From an uncultured Atopobiaceae bacterium (GTDB lineage: Bacteria > Actinomycetota > Coriobacteriia > Coriobacteriales > Atopobiaceae): 6,247 nt of DNA. This document shows, piece after piece, positions 4,452-6,247 of this stretch (within the stretch, counting starts at the first letter, position 1; each line of letters begins with the position of its first letter). Made by a program: the position numbers and the translations under genes. The stretch spans positions 1 through 6,247 of the forward strand of contig CANQSI010000055.1 of the NCBI GenBank assembly GCA_947626465.1, in the 5' to 3' direction. Under the pieces are notes generated by a model. That model did no database searches. It saw nothing but the letters and a program-made list of their open reading frames with translations, and was not told the DNA's origin.

Positions 4452-6179
4452 ATGGACGAGCGCGAGAACGCGGATGCAGGCGCGCGTACAGGGGAAGGCG
4501 CAGGCGAGAGCATGCGCGAAGGCGCAAGCGTGAAGCCGAGCGCGAACGCGGATGCAAGCGTGAAGGCGAGCGCGAACGAAAGTGCGAATGACAGCGCGAA
4601 CCATGGAAGCGCGAATGCGAGTGCGGGGATGAGCGAGGAGGCGAGCGCAACCGCGAGCGCGAAGGCCCGGGAGGTGCTCTCCGCGCTCGACGCCTTCGAG
4701 CGGCGCCGCTATGCCCTCGCGAGCGCGCAGGCGGTACTCGAGTTCTCTGAGCTCACGGATCCCCCTGCTGCGCAAGCGGGCAGGGGAGTCGCCATGGCAG
4801 AACTCGAGGCGGCCGACCACGAGCTTCTCTGCGGAGGCGAAGCGGAGGCGCTCCTCCAGTCGCTGCGGGACGTCGCGCCAGAGCTCGACGAGGATCACGC
4901 GGCGCGCCTTCGGGTGCTCTCGCGCGATCGCGAGGATAGGATGCGCATCCCCGCGGCGCTCGAGGCGAAGCGCGTCGAGCTCGTGAACCGCTCCTCGGCG
5001 CTCTGGAAGGAGGCGCGCGATGCTGATGATTGGGGCGTCTTCGCCCCGGCGATGGAGGAGCTCGTCGCGCTCTATAAGGAGATCGCCGAGGCTGCGGCTC
5101 CCGAGATGCGCCCCTACGACTTCTGGCTCGACCAGTTCGAGCCGGGAAGCTCCGAGGCGAGTTTCGACGCCCTCTTCGGCGAGGTGACGCCCTACGTCGA
5201 GAAGATCGCACGGCGCGTGCACGAGGCGCTCGCCGCGGGTTCGTGGGTGGAGCCGCGTGCGCTCAAGGGGCCATTCGACCCCGCCCTGCAGCACGTGCTC
5301 TTCAAAGACGCCGCGGTGCTCGAGGGCATCGACCTCGAGCGCCTCGAGCTCGGCGACACCATCCACCCCTTCACGTCGGCGGTCGATTCGCACCACGTGA
5401 TGATCGCCAACCACGCCGACCCCGAGGACGTATTGAGCGGGCTCCTCGCGGCCTTCCACGAGGGAGGCCATGCGCTCTACGAATCCTCGGTGGAGGGACG
5501 CTACGACTACACCTGCCTCGCGCATGGCACCTCGACGGGCATCCACGAAGCCTCTTCGCGCTTCTTCGAGAACTACGTGGCGCGCAGCGCCTCCTTCGCG
5601 CCCGTCCTGAGGAGCCTCATCGCATCGCGCTTCCCCGAGGCGGTGGACGGGGTGCGGCTGCACGACCTCTGGCGGCTCGTGAACGAAGTGCACTTCTCCA
5701 CTTCGCGCATGGAGGCGGACGAGCTCACCTACCCCCTCCACATCGTCATCCGCTACGAGGTAGAGCGAGCGCTCATGGCGGGCGAGCTCAGCGTGGACGA
5801 CGTGCCGGCTCGCTGGGCCGAGCTCTACGAACGCTATCTCGGCGTGGCGCCGAAGGGGGATCTCGAAGGCGCGCTCCAGGACGTGCATTGGTCGATGGGC
5901 CTCTTGGGCTACTTTCCGAGCTATGCGCTCGGTGGGGTGATCGGCGCGCAATTCCTGCACGCGATGCGCGAAGACGGCGTGCCCTTCGACGAGACCCTCG
6001 CGGCCGGGGATCTCTCGCCCGTGCGCCGCTGGATGGTGGAGCACGTGTGGCGCTTCGGCCGCGCGAAGGACACCGCCGACATCCTCCTCGATGCCACCAA
6101 AGAGCCGCTCAATCCCGTTTACTACCTCTCCTACCTCGAGGAAAAGTTCGACCCGAGCTCAGCGCTCTTTGAGAGGTGA
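4452..6179 (+). CDS. M32 family metallocarboxypeptidase with N-terminal repeat extension
   Basis: A 575-residue predicted zinc carboxypeptidase of family M32 (thermostable carboxypeptidase type), which removes C-terminal amino acids from peptides; no export signal is seen, so it is probably cytoplasmic. The zinc site is intact: HEGGH at 336-340 and Glu366 in GIHEASSRFFEN. Other family motifs found are HPF (305-307), R419-M-E-A-D423 followed by ELTY, IRYEVE (433-438), GALQDVHW (473-480), and the end pattern LNPVYYLSYLEEKF (553-566). The DXRXT motif expected between HPF and HEXXH is absent; the gapless equivalent reads HVMIA (315-319). Family members are usually near 500 residues; the excess is residues 1-70, a repeat-rich Ala/Ser/Asn/Glu segment. 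It starts 39 bases after the FHA gene, on the same strand with no terminator between them, but no functional link to pili is evident. Confidence 0.9.
   Translation: MDERENADAGARTGEGAGESMREGASVKPSANADASVKASANESANDSANHGSANASAGMSEEASATASAKAREVLSALDAFERRRYALASAQAVLEFSELTDPPAAQAGRGVAMAELEAADHELLCGGEAEALLQSLRDVAPELDEDHAARLRVLSRDREDRMRIPAALEAKRVELVNRSSALWKEARDADDWGVFAPAMEELVALYKEIAEAAAPEMRPYDFWLDQFEPGSSEASFDALFGEVTPYVEKIARRVHEALAAGSWVEPRALKGPFDPALQHVLFKDAAVLEGIDLERLELGDTIHPFTSAVDSHHVMIANHADPEDVLSGLLAAFHEGGHALYESSVEGRYDYTCLAHGTSTGIHEASSRFFENYVARSASFAPVLRSLIASRFPEAVDGVRLHDLWRLVNEVHFSTSRMEADELTYPLHIVIRYEVERALMAGELSVDDVPARWAELYERYLGVAPKGDLEGALQDVHWSMGLLGYFPSYALGGVIGAQFLHAMREDGVPFDETLAAGDLSPVRRWMVEHVWRFGRAKDTADILLDATKEPLNPVYYLSYLEEKFDPSSALFER
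4524..4577 (+). repeat. 30-base tandem repeat within a GCGCGAA-rich tract
   Basis: Two copies of a 24-base unit (4524-4547 and 4554-4577) differ at one base and recur with a 30-base period, encoding ASVKPSANAD and ASVKASANES. They lie in a wider tract in which GCGCGAA occurs at 4514, 4540, 4570, 4594, 4609 and 4657. The last five are separated by multiples of three and keep the same reading frame, giving SAN tripeptides at residues 30, 40, 48 and 53 (a fifth, at 44, uses a variant GTGCGAA). The pattern suggests in-frame expansion by slippage or recombination. Confidence 0.75.
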
Positions 6180-6247
6180 GGCAAAGCTTTTCGTTGCGCC
6201 CTCGTCGACCCCGAATCAAAGTTTGAACGTGTTTTCGGCAAAAATAG
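6180..6247. other. Intergenic tail with a short palindrome
   Basis: After the M32 stop codon the sequence becomes less GC-rich and carries no open frame I would call. It contains a perfect palindrome, TCAAA-G-TTTGA (6216-6226), and a weak GCAA/TTGC inverted repeat (about 6181-6197). No stem followed by a T-run is seen, so no terminator is called. It may be the start of a promoter region for a gene beyond the window. Confidence 0.35.

Noticed and set aside
4440..6044. Minus-strand open frame of 534 residues opposite the M32 gene
   Set aside because: The + strand carries all the M32 motifs. The antisense product is Arg/His/Glu-rich and unlike any known family.
6223..6247. Promoter with TTGAAC as the -35 element
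   Set aside because: No convincing -10 hexamer lies at normal spacing before the window ends.

Overview
This window is high-GC, almost fully coding on the + strand, with strong purine-rich ribosome binding sites and genes that overlap or abut. Composition and gene families suggest a high-GC Gram-positive, most likely an actinobacterium and perhaps Coriobacteriia. That placement is inference: no rRNA or universal marker gene is present.

The left half (1-3202) is the distal part of a Tad/Flp-type pilus locus. It holds the 3' end of a short Flp-like prepilin (1-165), a TadE-like pseudopilin (176-658), a large TadG-like protein with an unfamiliar ectodomain (630-2735), and a second TadE/TadF-like pseudopilin (2732-3202). 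Both TadE-like proteins carry a nine-residue leader ending in EERG|Q with Glu at mature position +5, a typical class III (prepilin peptidase) signal. The pilus motor, platform and peptidase genes (TadA, TadB, TadC, TadZ, TadV) are not visible and, if linked, would lie upstream. A DUF192 gene (3195-3533) overlaps the last pseudopilin by 8 bases, so it belongs to the same transcription unit. A cytoplasmic zinc-ribbon plus FHA protein (3582-4412) follows after 48 bases.

The right half (4452-6179) encodes an M32-family metallocarboxypeptidase. Its zinc site is intact, but the usual DXRXT motif is missing, and about 70 extra N-terminal residues are built from SAN-type repeats encoded by GCGCGAA-rich DNA. 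The last 68 bases (6180-6247) are less GC-rich and hold no gene; a short perfect palindrome lies there.

The most unusual points are: the uncharacterised TadG-like protein, with an Arg/Pro-rich leader, a second hydrophobic segment, helical regions and a Cys patch; a DUF192 protein without a signal peptide and a ZnR-FHA protein with a degenerate phosphothreonine pocket, both appended to the pseudopilin operon; and the non-canonical, repeat-extended M32 enzyme. I see no CRISPR array, tRNA, rRNA, transposase or phage gene.
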